64,000 nt of DNA from Breviolum minutum Mf 1.05b.01 (GCA_000507305.1 DF239218.1:61594-125593), one strand, 5' to 3'. Shown: positions 11,536 to 22,123, numbered from the stretch's first letter. Notes: generated by a model from the sequence alone, not told the origin. Translations and numbers: made by a program.

Positions 11536-11676
11536 TCCGAAAGGGTTTCTTTGGGACCGAGGTGTGAACAACGTGGCGCAACTTGGTCCAATTGGTTCTG
11601 ATTGGTTCATGGGTTGCTTGGTCGGTGACGTGAAAGATCAGAGTTTCCTCGAAAAGCTAGGAAATCTCCCAGCTCT
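11536..11676 (+). CDS. Internal exon with consensus donor
   Basis: The acceptor CCTATTAG and a perfect GTAAGT donor bound 141 nt. The encoded segment contains NNVAQLGPIGSDWFMGCLVG and DVKDQSFLEKLGNL. The exon ends with two codon bases (CT), and the 12486 exon supplies G to complete a Leu codon. No family is recognised. Confidence 0.65.
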
Positions 11677-12485
11677 GTAAGTTTGAAAGTAACACCAGAG
11701 GAACCCGTTGAGTGCTTCGCCAGTGTACCTGCTGGCAATTTTCCACCTGTTTAAATACTTAAAAGATAGGATTAGCCGGACAGGTCTACCCGAAAATGGC
11801 AAAAGAGAGCCGGATCGCTAAACTACCTACTAACTAGCGGAGACTACCATGCGAATGAACTCATTTGCTTGCGACTGAGGCACTTCTTCTTGATCTTTTG
11901 GACACTGCCAACGTCTAAGCTATGTTGACCTATGCAAGACAGTGCATTAAGGTTTCCACTCCTTTTTTGTCCCAAAAGGAACTTCTCTGTTGTTTGTGGT
12001 TTTTGTTTGATCAAGTCTTTCACAACAAAGCCACGCCATGACAATCAAAATCAGAACTACAAAGGTGGCAGCTTCATTGGCAGATCGTCTTTGTAGAGAA
12101 TGAGGGAATTACGAATGTGATTGTAGAGATGTGGGAGCCAAGCATAAACATGGCTATATGAAATGTAGTGATATCTAGCAAATACATACATCATGTAACA
12201 TTTACTTTCTGAACATGCAAATTACATGCAAAAAATTAAATGTGGTATCACAACCAGCAGTGCACTTTTCTTGTAATCTCTTTGTCATCTATGCAAAGTA
12301 CTAAGGTTTGCTTGTTTTGCGATTGTCGCTCACATGTTGTCCCTTGGCAACACCACTGTTTTGGTCTGGTGGCCTCTGAAATGGAAGACTCATCACTCAT
12401 CACCTTCCACTTTTCTATGAATCCTTATTCATATAGCAATACTGCAGTGGGATTGGAAAAAATAATTTTACCCAACCACTTTCAG

Positions 12486-12572
12486 GTTTGGCAACGACAT
12501 CATCCTGTTCTCTTCACTGCTTTCGAGTTTGGAGGTTGGATCAGATTCAACTGGCTTCCTTGATGCAGCTAG
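12486..12572 (+). CDS. Internal exon, in phase with 11536-11676
   Basis: The acceptor CTTTCAG and a GTGAAA donor bound 87 nt that keep phase 2 at both ends. The product is hydrophobic then acidic (FGNDIILFSSLLSSLEVG). The intron before it is 809 nt. A possible next exon starts at 12710 but its frame is unclear. Confidence 0.6.
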
Positions 12573-13461
12573 GTGAAACAGATTCCATCCAGCTGGAAGA
12601 TGAAACCTGAAGCAATTTTCACAAGAACAAGAGGTATGATTTGGATGGTGTTGGTGTTTCCATCATTTCTGGCAACACTTCAATGATTGTAAAGCACTCC
12701 AATCTGTAGGATTCAGTCCAAGCCATTCTTTCAAGCAGCATGCCACAAGACAGGCTTCTATGAGCACCCTCATGGGCGAGTTTGAATGGTACGTGCAAAT
12801 TACAGGCGCAAAGTGTGACAACCGAACAAGGATATTAAGCAAGAGGTATTAGGTAATTAAACGAAACCAGCAGCAAGTGCCTATCATTGCCCAAAATTCA
12901 TGGGGGGCTTTTGCTGATGCGAGTTGAGCAGTATTCAAATTTCCCGAATGCTTGTCTTGTGTCCGGACCATCATAAGTTTACATTAATCTAGGCCACTAT
13001 CATAGGGATCCCCCACGGCACGGGTAACACTGGGGCTTTTGAAGGCCTCAAGGTGCCATGTCCAAATGAAAACCCTCCAAGGCGATGTGGAGAATCCTCC
13101 AAAGTAACCCAACGTCTGAGGTTGGTGAAGTATGATTCCATTCTCCAAAATACTGTAAAGGTAAGGGCTTATATTGTGTTTTTTTAATTAAAGTGAATGA
13201 CAGTATGACAGATTCTGTTGGGCATAGCCATACTTACTCAACAGATATTCGCAGGCTTCAGCTGTTACAGGGAGGTCCCGGTGCACATTCTCCCAGTCTT
13301 ACTTTCCAACGTGGAAGCGAATTTGGGACTCCCGGTGGCAGGAAAGAAGTCTGGCTATTTGTCCTTTGCCTCAATTTGCCTGATGTCTTGCTGCAGACTG
13401 TGACTCACAGGTTTTGGACAATGCCTGAAACTCTAGGATGTACCAAAGACATAAACTGCAG
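12573..13461. other. Mostly intron, one unresolved exon near 12710-12788
   Basis: The stretch 12710-12788 has an acceptor (CTGTAG) and a GTACGT donor, but two frames compete: one with MSTLMGEFEW, the other with FFQAACHKTGF. Another possible exon at about 13209-13260 is hydrophobic. Neither could be phased to its neighbours. Confidence 0.35.
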
Positions 13462-13633
13462 ATGAGATCATTGTCATGGTCCATGAGAAGTACATCAACC
13501 ACATTGCCAATACAGGGAACCGGAAAGTCGAGAGCCATGTCGAAGTACCGTTGACTTTTTCTAGTGAATTTAATCGAGGAATTCCGGAGTGCCAATGGTA
13601 TGGGGCTGAGAGAATTCGGACATCAACCTTAAG
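13462..13633 (+). CDS. Internal exon candidate
   Basis: The acceptor AACTGCAG and donor GTACTT bound 172 nt with two leading and two trailing codon bases. The product (EIIVMVHEKYINHIANTGNR, then NRGIPECQWYGAERIRTS) is well mixed and protein-like. No domain is recognised. Confidence 0.55.
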
Positions 13634-14038
13634 GTACTTGTGATATGATTTGATATGAGATGATGATATGATATGAACATGATAATGGTAATTGTCAATA
13701 CTACAATGATGACAATAAAGATGGCGAACATATTTTGATGTTGTATGTTGTATGTATTGTATTTTTGTATATAAGACAATCATATTTGCATAACGATGAA
13801 CCTTTGGATTGTCTTAGCACACACATACACATGTACAGCATCCACTTTTAGTTGGTTATTTTATGATGTGTGAAACAAATTGAATCTCCATAATTTCCAA
13901 ACTAAGCAAAGATAAACAAACACAATTTGACACAAGAGGAGCCATGCATTGCCTCAAGCGCTGAGGTCTTCGTGCATCTTTGGTTTGTTGGCACCTTAGT
14001 ACCACATGAATTCGGCCATCTGTTGCTGGGACATTCAG

Positions 14039-14197
14039 CAAGTCCAAGTGCAAAATGCTAAGATTGCTAAGGTTGTTTACATTTGCTTTGCCCTGCTAGT
14101 TCTGTTCAATATGCTCCTGGCCATGGTCTTGGACAGCTACGGGGCAGCTGCTCAGGCCAGCCGAGCAAGCACACCTACCTTGCTATCCCATCATTGA
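14039..14197 (+). CDS. Exon with a cation-channel S6-like membrane helix
   Basis: After a GGGACATTCAG acceptor the frame encodes a charged lead-in and then KVVYICFALLVLFNMLLAMV followed by LDSYGAAAQAS. A hydrophobic helix with an internal Asn and ending LxAMVLDSY resembles the last pore helix (S6) of voltage-gated and polycystin-type cation channels, where LLNMxLAII.D.Y is typical. The match is short and no other channel segment was confirmed nearby. A GC donor within GCTCAG|GCCAGC is possible, since the frame stops at 14197. Confidence 0.55.
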   Translation, partial: QVQVQNAKIAKVVYICFALLVLFNMLLAMVLDSYGAAAQASRASTPTLLSHH

Positions 14198-14278
14198 AGC
14201 TAATACAGATAATGTAGAATCTGAAAAACAGGAGTTGGAAGCCAAGTTTCCTTTTGGTGTAGACCATCGGTCATCGAT

Positions 14279-14333
14279 TGACCATCGTCATCATCGTCGT
14301 CGTCATCATCATCATCATCATCATCATCATCAA
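14279..14333. repeat. (ATC)n/(GTC)n microsatellite
   Basis: A trinucleotide run lies inside the presumed intron after the S6-like exon. Confidence 0.9.
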
Positions 14334-15081
14334 TATCTATATATATACACCATTTTGTCAATGTTTACAACGCAGGCAACCTGGGGAACGTTCAGCCAAA
14401 GTTTCAACTGCACTGCTAAGAAAACTACCCCATCGCTGCACTTTTCTCACCACAGGTGCTTGGGAAGAGAGCTGATGCACCAACCATTGTCACACAGTAC
14501 CTGGGTGGCCGTTTCCAGATTTGAACCCCCAAAATTGGTTGGTTTCCAAGGTGAAATAATCTCCATCTCAAGGTGGATTTGGTAATTCACTGTGGAGATC
14601 TTTTTATATGCCAAAGTGTAGTCAGTCTTGCACTTCATGAATAACATGACGGTCATGTGTTTTCATGACAGATCTTGATCAGTTCCAGTGGCAAATCAAT
14701 TGCCGCTAGCAGATGTCATTCTTCACGGCTCTGATTTTCTATGTAGCATCTCATAAGTGGTGGGCCGACAGTATTTTACTAGGCAATATGAAAACTAAAT
14801 TCATATATGAGGCTCTTGGAAAGAATTGCCACCAATAATTTGTGAATTTGTTCGTTGGATGCTGCCACTATTCCTTGTTTGGATGTGTCAACCAAGGACT
14901 TGGCGGTACTTCCGACGGTGGCAGGACCTGAATCTGAGTCCACCCTGGCGTCATGTGGAATAGTAGTCGGGAGGGCGGTTGAATGGTTTTTTCATCTTAC
15001 TTCTATCTGGTATAATCGTGTATTGTTCGGAGCTTGTTTGTATATAGATTGTTTATGGATGTATTACATAGTATATAGTAG
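14334..15081. other. Unresolved, possible short exons
   Basis: A CAG acceptor at about 14456 opens a short frame (VLGKRADAPTIVTQYLGGR), and 14855-14985 is also open. Neither has a clear donor. Confidence 0.3.
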
Positions 15082-15334
15082 ATCTGGTGACCAACAAACA
15101 TGAGGGTCCACAAGGACAAGAAATGTCCCTGTTCAAATCTCTCGATAATCTCTCCTTTAAAGCCAACAATCGACATGTGAGTCTCGGCAAAGGAGACACG
15201 TGGCTTCATACCACTGAGAACTTTAGCACGAGATTTGTTGAGCCTCGAGTGTCATCCACACAAGGCTGGCTTTGGCAGTTTATGAATTGTTGTAAAGGCA
15301 AACGGTATAGGGATGTCCTACCGTCCATTTTTAG
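15082..15334 (+). CDS. Internal exon, 84 residues
   Basis: A GTATATAGTAG acceptor and a GTCTGT donor bound 253 nt fully open in one frame (EGPQGQEMSLFKSLDNLSF, then WLWQFMNCCKGKRYRDVL). An internal GTGAGT at 15177 could act as an earlier donor. The exon ends with AG, to be completed by the next exon. Confidence 0.6.
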
Positions 15335-15367
15335 GTCTGTGCCTTATGTGTACGGAAACATCTGAAG

Positions 15368-15482
15368 GCATGCTACTTTGAGTGAACGAAATCCTGCACC
15401 ACCTGGGATCTATGAGTCCCTGTACGAAGTGGGATTAACTACTTATGAACTGGTGCCAAACTTTCTTCCATCAACAGTGTGA
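15368..15482 (+). CDS. Exon or terminal segment, unknown product
   Basis: One leading G completes the preceding AG as Arg, and the frame reads SERNPAPPGIYESLYEVGL to a TGA at 15480-15482. A GTGTGA donor just before the stop is an alternative. The implied intron (15335-15367) is only 33 nt, unusually short for this window, and keeps the same frame, so an unspliced or decayed gene is possible. Confidence 0.5.
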
Positions 15483-15518
15483 TGTGTTTGAATGTGTTTG
15501 ATTCCATCGTCTCAGGTG

Positions 15519-15690
15519 GTGACCGTGACATCTCTGCAGTCAGTGGGGAGACTTAGGAGGTTTTCAAAGGGACTGATCTATCTGATCTACTTAGGCATCT
15601 TGAACGCCTCGTTGAGGACCACTTGGAAGTGCAATGCACCCATAAAGGATACCCCCAAACAATGAGAAACTGTACGCAACTTGGGTTTTT
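15519..15690 (+). CDS. Exon candidate, frame ambiguous
   Basis: A GTCTCAG acceptor leads into two open frames. One has a TAG at 15553 and then an amphipathic segment (LSDLLRHLERLVEDHLE). The other is hydrophobic and runs 49 codons. No donor decides between them. Confidence 0.35.
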
Positions 15691-15699
15691 TACCCAAAG

Positions 15700-15799
15700 A
15701 TCCTGGGGGCCAGCACTATTTTGGATATTCCCCACGTGTACCGGAAACGCAATTTCACAGTGTGCCTCAACGACCTTGGTGACAGTCTGCCTCACCGGC
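15700..15799 (+). CDS. Exon of an unknown gene, consensus donor
   Basis: The pyrimidine-rich acceptor GTTTTTTACCCAAAG and a perfect GTAAGT donor bound 100 nt. The product is ILGASTILDIPHVYRKRN followed by a CLNDLGDSLPH segment. The exon ends with one codon base, completed by the next exon as Arg. Two other frames are open, but this one fits the phase. Confidence 0.65.
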
Positions 15800-15906
15800 G
15801 TAAGTCCTGAGCCTGTTTGGAACGATATTTTAAAGACAAAGCCAAGGAATGGATGGTGACCGTAGGGTCAATCAGACCTGACTATCCATGCGTTCTTTCT
15901 GCTTAG

Positions 15907-16038
15907 GCCTTTCCCCAGATGAAACAGGTGCAGGCAAGGTGACGACAGGATGGGCGTCAAGTCAAGTGGAAGGATCGGGTGTGAAGGAGACCACACTTTC
16001 TCTGAATGAACATGCCAACAGCCTAGATACTTCCAAAG
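15907..16038 (+). CDS. Exon of the same gene, in phase
   Basis: The acceptor TTTCTGCTTAG and donor GTACAT bound 132 nt whose two leading bases complete the codon left by 15700-15799. The product is hydrophilic, Ser/Thr/Gly-rich (SPDETGAGKVTTGWASSQVE) and probably a disordered linker. Confidence 0.65.
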
Positions 16039-16134
16039 GTACATATGAAGGTAGAAAGTGAAAGGGACTTGTCTGGGAGTTTTGTGAAGCTTAGAAGATC
16101 TCAGAAGTGTGGGGGTATTTTCTACTATGAATAG

Positions 16135-16253
16135 ACTAGCTGTGCTGGGGAAATGTCGAAAGGCATACTGTCTTGGCTGCATCCGAAGGCCTGCTACCTC
16201 ATGCGGACCTTGTTCCAAGAGGAGCGATTTTCGCACCAAAACCAGGCAGCAAG
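16135..16253 (+). CDS. Exon candidate, GC donor
   Basis: The product is well mixed (GILSWLHPKACYLMRTLFQE then ERFSHQNQAA). The frame stays open to 16356, but ending at AGCAAG|GCTCCA gives a phase-2 junction that the 16357 exon completes as Arg. The first base is uncertain (acceptor GAATAG at 16134 or GACTAG at 16139). Confidence 0.55.
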
Positions 16254-16356
16254 GCTCCAGCAGTACCAAACCTTCACTGAGATTTTTTGTGGAGAAATTG
16301 ATCAACATTTTCATCTTATACAGAAACTCATACAAATGATCTTGATTTTTTTGTAG

Positions 16357-16457
16357 GTATGGCTTTCCAAACTCAAAATATCCCAAACTCGCCCTGATTG
16401 CATCGCAAGAGTTGCAAGGACAAACGGCAGAAAGCCTGGAGCTCAACAGCTCAAGGG
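16357..16457 (+). CDS. Exon in phase with 16135-16253
   Basis: A strong acceptor (CTTGATTTTTTTGTAG) and a GTCAGT donor bound 101 nt. One leading G completes the previous codon. The product is YGFPNSKYPKLALIASQELQ followed by a Glu/Asn-rich tail. No domain is recognised. Confidence 0.6.
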
Positions 16458-16624
16458 GTCAGTTCCCGTGAAATTGGTGCCATGACATGGTTACCATCGG
16501 CTGCTCCTGATGGCCACCATGTCAAACCAGTGAGAAACATTCATTCTACCAGCTGACAGTAGAAAACAAGCGGCAAACGACATGACAACTACAACTATAA
16601 TCAACTATCTAATAGAACAAGCAA

Positions 16625-16896
16625 TGTCCAGAAATGATAGGGAAGAGTTTCTGTATGTTTACACTGGTCAAAAATTCGTCCAGACAAGTGTCGACTGTGA
16701 GGCTACGCAAGAAGTGCTGGAGGGCAAGGTGTGCCCCGTCTTCGGTGCTCCTTTTTGTGATTCAGAGGTAGCTCCCTTTCCACCCTCAAAACGCCTACTG
16801 TATCGTCAGTTGACTGGTTCTATGTTGAGATACCTTGTCAAATCACTGATCTTTTTCCAGCAAGTTTTTGACTCGGTATTTTCATTGTGGCTTTAA
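16625..16896 (+). CDS. Open frame, possible exon(s)
   Basis: A protein-like frame includes TSVDCEATQEVLEGK ahead of a GTGTGC donor (after 16728) and a later RLLYRQLTGSMLRYLVKS helix. The acceptor is probably ATTCGTCCAG at about 16682. Ends in TAA. Confidence 0.4.
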
Positions 16897-17562
16897 TCAA
16901 AGGGCCTGCATTGTGCTTCGACTCATGATCCTTTTGAAGGAGTATGAAATCGCTTAGTGGGAATCCCTCCTAACCGACCAGCACATGGCCAAAGAGTACA
17001 GTCTGGCAACCAGGATCCCTAACAAGGTATCTTGAGAGTTGAGCCACGATTGGATGTTAGTGGATTGTAACCACAGGGGACTCATGGGAACTCATTTGAA
17101 ATTTGAAGCATTGTACGTGTGGGTGAGAACACGGGTCACAGGCTGCAAGGGCTACAACCCAGGAAGCCAATTTAAAGCCTTGAAAATTCCATAGGAGTCA
17201 TTTTGGTGCCGGCAGGATGTCGGAGTCTTTGGTGCATCTGAGGACTTTTGTGCCAGCTGGATCTGAGCTTGTGATAGATGGATACAAAATTAGTGATAGA
17301 TGATAAAATGATGATAAATGCATATAAATACATGCCTGTACATTTTGTACTATGCAAGTTATTTATCACATCTCTCCATCTCTCTCTCTCTCTTTTTTTT
17401 CTCCCTCTCTCTCTCTATATAGATATAAGTTGTATATACTATGGTTAATTATAAGCGTGACTTATAAAAGCCGCTTACAACCTGTTGCATGTTTTGGGTG
17501 TTGGAACTTTATGTGTTCTCACTGTATTTCCGCCCGCAGATACTGTCAAATTCTTTATTAAA
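16897..17562. other. No supported gene; (CT)n tract at about 17375-17425
   Basis: Presumed intron with a pyrimidine-rich microsatellite. Nothing recognisable. Confidence 0.4.
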
Positions 17563-17884
17563 GTGATGCAATAGCAGCTTGCAGTTACCAGACATCCACA
17601 TTCCAGTCGGAGCTGGACGAAGCAAACCACGATTGGAAGCTCAATTCTCACTATACTTATCTGCTTTGAACATTTATCAGGATTTTTATACCCAAACTGA
17701 ACCTATTCAACCCTCTTCAAAGGCCAACATGTCATGTTTTTTGCTCCCAACACTTGATTTCCTGAATGATATTTGCTCAACATTGATCCTCCAGGACTTT
17801 GATCCAAAAGATGTGGCCGCTGCTTGTGTTCCTGCCTTCAATGCACCTTGGACCTTGATAAAAAAAACATTAAAAACCGGGTGA
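17563..17884 (+). CDS. Two overlapping exon candidates
   Basis: The acceptor CTTTATTAAAG leads into a frame with TSTFQSELDEANHDWKLN. A second frame spanning 17579-17884 contains a protein-like segment after a CTCCAG acceptor (DFDPKDVAAACVPAFNAPW) and ends in TGA. The relation between them is not resolved. Confidence 0.4.
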
Positions 17885-18220
17885 AACGGGAGGAAAGTTG
17901 TTGACTTTGTATTCATATTTTCCGCAGTTTTCCCAGTTCTGAGTTCGTACTTGTTGGTTTGTTTATAGCATTCATTTGGGAGCCTAAAGGATACCAACTT
18001 CAGATGCGAGAGGATCTATGCTTTCTGACTCCGCATTTTGCTCGTTTTGCCACGGGTTGTGCGGGTAGAAATGAGCTTGGAGTCCTAAGTTTAATCAAGA
18101 AAATTCACTTTTGAACTTCCAGCTTTACAATTATACAGTATACAATATTTAATATACATAATAGACATCTATTATATACCCGAATCTTTATTATTCTTTC
18201 TCTACCTTTGGTCATTCGAG

Positions 18221-18328
18221 TGATTTTCAAGCCGGAGCTTTCCTCAAATCTCCATGAGGCTGCGGCGCAGTCAATGTTGGCAGAGTTCATGTCCAAGTTG
18301 GCAGTGCTTGAAGTGAAGGTGCGTCAGG
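18221..18328 (+). CDS. Exon 1 of a phased three-exon fragment
   Basis: The acceptor CATTCGAG and a GTGAGC donor bound 108 nt encoding an amphipathic helix (LSSNLHEAAAQSMLAEFMSK). It ends with one codon base (G), which the next exon completes as Gly. The frame remains open past the donor into the microsatellite. Confidence 0.65.
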
Positions 18329-18420
18329 GTGAGCCCTTTTTGGCCAGGGAACACACGGCTAGCGATTTTGATTATCCTTTTTTCAAGGAACTCTCACGAT
18401 CAAGATCAAAAACCAAGAAC

Positions 18421-18423
18421 ATG

Positions 18424-18477
<54 letters not shown>
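18421..18477. repeat. (ATC)n microsatellite inside an intron
   Basis: Nineteen ATC units lie inside the intron 18329-18503. Frames through it give poly-Ile on the plus strand and poly-Met on the minus strand, which are artefacts. Confidence 0.95.
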
Positions 18478-18478
<1 letters not shown>

Positions 18479-18503
18479 CTTTTCGCTCGTTGTCATACTT
18501 CAG

Positions 18504-18592
18504 GTCCGAAACGGGACATCCGAAACCTGCACCAGGTCGAAGAACTACAATCACATGGCCTCTTTGATGCTGCACCTCGGCTGTTGTCCTGG
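18504..18592 (+). CDS. Exon 2 of the phased fragment
   Basis: The acceptor ATACTTCAG is followed by two bases completing the previous codon, then DIRNLHQVEELQSHGLFDAA. It ends in phase at a GTGGTC donor. The same frame otherwise reaches a TGA at 18602-18604. Confidence 0.65.
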
Positions 18593-19042
18593 GTGGTCCC
18601 ATGAGTTGAGGAGGTTTTAGTGGTGTTTTTTGGTGCGACATGAAAATATCCATGGTATTTTTCAATGTTTGAAAAACAAATTGAAGAACTGGGAAGCTTC
18701 TGAAATTGCCCTCTCCAAGTGAACTGGAACTTGACCCATTAATGGGTTTAGGTGTCACTTTCCAAACTAACCGCAGCTGGAGGGACTATAAGGCCCCCGG
18801 GCTGGACGTCTAGATTTCAATTTACAGGTCCAAAAAGAGGTAGCTTTTCCATGCTTTGCCGTTGACTCTTCCTCCAGTCGCGGTTGGAAAACGAGTCCCT
18901 CCAAGACTGATAGGTCATATGGCTTCCTTTGATCTTGAGATGCAAATATCAAATTTCCACTGATTTTGGAAGGGTAAGGGATTATCTTTCCAAAGGCAGC
19001 TTTTTAGGACTTTGGTACCGTGAATATCCATCCAACTTCCAG

Positions 19043-19186
19043 GAAGCAGAGGAAAACTTGCGGGTCGCCTTCGCCAAGGAGCGAAATGGGTGGATTTTTT
19101 CGCGCCATGTTTTCTTCCAAGCCTCAAAATCATCTGCGAAAAATCTTAAGAGCATGCAGGAGATGGGATACCCAGGAAATGATTAA
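19043..19186 (+). CDS. Exon 3 of the phased fragment, ends in TAA
   Basis: A good acceptor (CATCCAACTTCCAG) opens in phase 0, matching the previous exon. The product (EAEENLRVAFAKERNGWIFS, then SKSSAKNLKSMQEMG) is helical and charged. TAA at 19184-19186 could be the true stop. The frame is also open upstream to about 18929, so a longer exon is possible. Family unknown. Confidence 0.6.
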   Translation, partial: EAEENLRVAFAKERNGWIFSRHVFFQASKSSAKNLKSMQEMGYPGND

Positions 19187-19365
19187 CATCATCTTTGTTT
19201 CAGGGAGTGCACTGTAGCCTTTTTTGCCATTTCCGAGCTGAAGTAGTTTGATCGGGCAGCCGGAGCTCGCCAAGAGTTATGTTCAATGAATGATGAAAAC
19301 GACTTGGTTCTCATAAAGTCAGTTAGAATTTCTGTGGAATCACCAGTACTTGATTTGAGGTGTGC

Positions 19366-19449
19366 ATCTTCTTCTTCTTCTTCTTCTGGTTTTTGTTGTT
19401 GTTGTTGTTGTCGTTGTTGTTTTTGTTGTTGTTGTTGTTGTCGTTGTCG

Positions 19450-19489
<40 letters not shown>

Positions 19490-19530
19490 CGTTGTTGTGG
19501 TCGTCGTCTTCGTCGGCGTCGTCGTCGTCC
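19366..19530. repeat. (CTT)n-(GTT)n-(GTC)n compound microsatellite
   Basis: About 165 bp of trinucleotide repeats keep all six frames open (poly-Val/Leu/Cys on plus; poly-Gln/Asn/Thr on minus). It lies between the 19043 and 19569 exons and is taken as intronic or intergenic. Confidence 0.9.
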
Positions 19531-19568
19531 CGCCTGAGCCAAATATACATCTTTTCACACTCAGGTGA

Positions 19569-19760
19569 GACTTTCACATTTCAATTCAAAATTCGGGACG
19601 CAATTTGGTGGATCCGTCAGAGCCCACTTATACAGAAAGTGATTCATGGGAGTGTTCAACACGGTCAAGAAATACTGCTTCAATGTTCAGTTTTTTTGCC
19701 ACCTGGATGTCAGTGTTTTTGAGCATAGTGCTGAGTTCTGAATTACGGTCCAACCTCCAG
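19569..19760 (+). CDS. Exon with a membrane helix
   Basis: A protein-like frame has an acidic, Ser/Thr-rich part (DPSEPTYTESDSWECSTRS), then a hydrophobic stretch (MFSFFATWMSVFLSIVL), and ends at a GTACTA donor. The acceptor (CAGGTGAG at 19568) is the weakest part of the model. Suggests a single-pass or polytopic membrane protein. Confidence 0.55.
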
Positions 19761-20057
19761 GTACTACTGTTACACACAAGTATAGATGGTTATTATCCCG
19801 ATTACCATACGATATGAGTATAGCCTTTGATATTACAATCTCAGAAATCCTGACGTTGAGCTGTAGGAAATGGTGAGTGGGATCAAATCAGGGAGGTGCT
19901 TGGATGTGCCGATGGGGGGGAGGCTGTTGGTGATTTCAGGGTGCGTTTCTGGATGCTTCTGGTGGTAAAAAAGAAGCGCAGTTTTCCTCCAGTCATTTTT
20001 GATGTTTGAATGAAACGCACTTCAATCTGTCGAAATTATTATAATTATTGTTCTCAG

Positions 20058-20151
20058 TCAGTCTGTGGTCTCTGCCCAGCTGTGAACTTCCTGGCTAGGA
20101 TGAAGCCGCCCGGAGCCCTTCAACAGGCATGTCAAGGAGAAGCCCAAAAAG
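20058..20151 (+). CDS. Internal exon candidate
   Basis: The acceptor TTATTGTTCTCAG and donor GTTTTA bound 94 nt. The product contains CGLCPAVNFLARMKPPGALQ. Both splice junctions are convincing. Family unknown. Confidence 0.55.
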
Positions 20152-20282
20152 GTTTTATTTTCTGTGGAAAAAGATGGTTACGCCATGTTACGCCCCTGCT
20201 GCCCCTGCTTGATAATAATGAAAGATGGTCATTTTGAGTACGAACACTTTTTTTTCTCGGATAGGAGTTTGATCAACAAGAA

Positions 20283-20425
20283 AATCATTGCAATGCTGGA
20301 AACTGTATGAAGCTGCTACCGCGCTGCAATATGACAACAAAGCTTATAAGTGTTTTGACCCGACCCAGGGTGTGATGTGCTGCGGAAGTGGTGCTGGAGA
20401 GGAATACGCGGTGGAACAACTTTGA
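20283..20425 (+). CDS. Exon candidate, Tyr/Cys-rich
   Basis: The frame contains CWKLYEAATALQYDNKAYKC and CCGSGAGEEYAVEQL and ends in TGA 20423-20425. The acceptor is uncertain. It might be a short Cys-containing extracellular segment; no domain is recognised. Confidence 0.5.
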
Positions 20426-21635
20426 GTCGACACAACCCGACCTAGCGAACTGTAAGTGACAGTTGAGAGATTTCTCTAAGAGATATCTTTCGTGCGGAAA
20501 ATCCTACTAAAAGCTACACTGACAAAGTTTCAGAGCACATTTTTTATGCATTGCATGATGATAAGGTAGGTCTGTCAGGTGCGACTTATGATAGAAGAAG
20601 TGGTTTTCGTGCGATATAGTTGCCAGCATGTTTTTTTTCAACATCCATCAACAAGAGGCGACTCAGCTATAGACGCGCTTAGACAAATATAGGTACTCCA
20701 AATAGCCATAGTATTTCCGCGGAAGTATATTACATTTCCCAAACCGTCAGTGTTGGCATCCATGTGTAGTGTTGCTTGTTTGACGGAAGATGCACGCTGT
20801 AGACGTGGTTGTAAAGGTTTTTGTAGGATGCTCTTCACCAAAGGTGAAGCCATCTTTCTCGCCTTTGCAGTTCCGAACCCTACGCCTGAAATCTGGCAAT
20901 GGGAGCTCAACCACAAGACTTCTTTGGGTTCAAAATTTTGTCTTTCATTACGTTTCATTGGTGACCTAGATGTGTAGTTGTCTGAAATGTATGATTGCTT
21001 GTGATGGACTGAAGTCATTGATCTCACTGGTGTCGTTTTTTTTGCCTATAGGATGATCATATGATCGAACAGACAAATCATGTGGTGAAATGTAGTGACA
21101 TGTTTATTCCTAGAGAACCCTGATGTGTTGAAATCCCTCAGAATTGGCACCACAAACCATTGGGCAGCTTCGAGGCTTCTGCTGGTACCAGATTTTCATA
21201 GAGTACAAGCTCCATTGAAGTGAGGGGGTTCAACCCTAAGGACAAAGAAATCATGAGTGAACATTTGACCCTGAAGAACGTTATCAACTGATACTTTTCT
21301 GATTCTATTTTCAAAATGAGCAATGAACTTTTCTAATCGTTTCTGTCATGTTTACATGTCAATCCGTCTTTGTCTGTATATCTCTCTATATCTTGTCCCC
21401 CCCACACAATTAGTAATAGCAGAACTCGAAGCATACCCAATAGTAGAACTTTTGCAAGAGTGAGTTTACATTTACATGGAGAGATCACATCTGTTTTACT
21501 TTGGAATTGTTACCGTTGCTGCTACTGCTACTGCTACCATCTGCTACTACTACTCCTACTCTGTAGTGCTAATCCTGCAAGTACTACTACCACCCACCAC
21601 CATTAGGGGGGTTGGCAGGTTGGGGTTGACTACAG
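20426..21635. other. No confident gene; antisense open frame at 20638-21027
   Basis: A 129-codon minus-strand frame has an LHMDANTDGLGNVIYFRGN stretch loosely like the first strands of a retroelement RNase H. A plus-strand frame (20750-20977) is equally open. A (TGC/TAC)n tract lies at about 21515-21560. Confidence 0.3.
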
Positions 21636-21789
21636 GAGAATGCCACAGAAAACCCCACCTACAGACGAGGTCATGGAGATGCCAAAGCTACGGCGGCAAT
21701 CAGAGGAGGCCACGCTGGATAACCGGCTTAGAACATCTCATGATTTTGATATAGATGATATAGCATCCTATAGAATCCTTATAACTTAG
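21636..21789 (+). CDS. Exon candidate, hydrophilic
   Basis: The acceptor GGTTGACTACAG precedes 50 open codons ending in TAG. The product is charged (EVMEMPKLRRQSEEATLDNR then an Asp/Ile-rich end). A second frame (ENATENPTYRRGHGDAKATA) is open from the same acceptor. Confidence 0.45.
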
Positions 21790-22123
21790 AACTACTTGTA
21801 GATTCTAGGTATTACTTTAGCTTAGACTTGTGGACAAATATGCCGATACTTGAAAGCAGTGCCTATGCCCGAAGATCACATTGTTTTTTGCAGAGATACC
21901 CTTTGTGAGCCATCGATATTTGACAATAGCTCAAACTTAATCTGTACGTACTCAGCAGAGAGCGTGATATCTCAATTTGGAATGGTTGTCGAATTGTCAA
22001 CCAATGGTTTGACACAGTTTTGCTAAGGCATCCTTTTTACTGCCAATTCGTCGTAGATGGGATGATCATCCCCAGTCCTATTTGGGAGTTTGATTGACCA
22101 TGGCTCTGATTTTTTTGCCGCAG
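21790..22123. other. No supported gene
   Basis: Presumed intron ahead of the 22124 exon. Nothing recognisable. Confidence 0.4.

Noticed and set aside
15868..16446. 192-codon minus-strand open frame
   Set aside because: It lies opposite exons that splice in phase on the plus strand with consensus sites, and has unlikely composition.
18372..19577. Poly-Met, poly-Gln, poly-Asn, poly-Thr and poly-Val frames
   Set aside because: Translations of ATC and GTT microsatellites in all frames; no flanking conserved sequence.
20638..21027. RNase H of a retroelement on the minus strand
   Set aside because: Only a short stretch with Asp and Gly-Leu-Gly resembles the fold; the other acidic residues are not recognisable and an overlapping plus frame is equally open.
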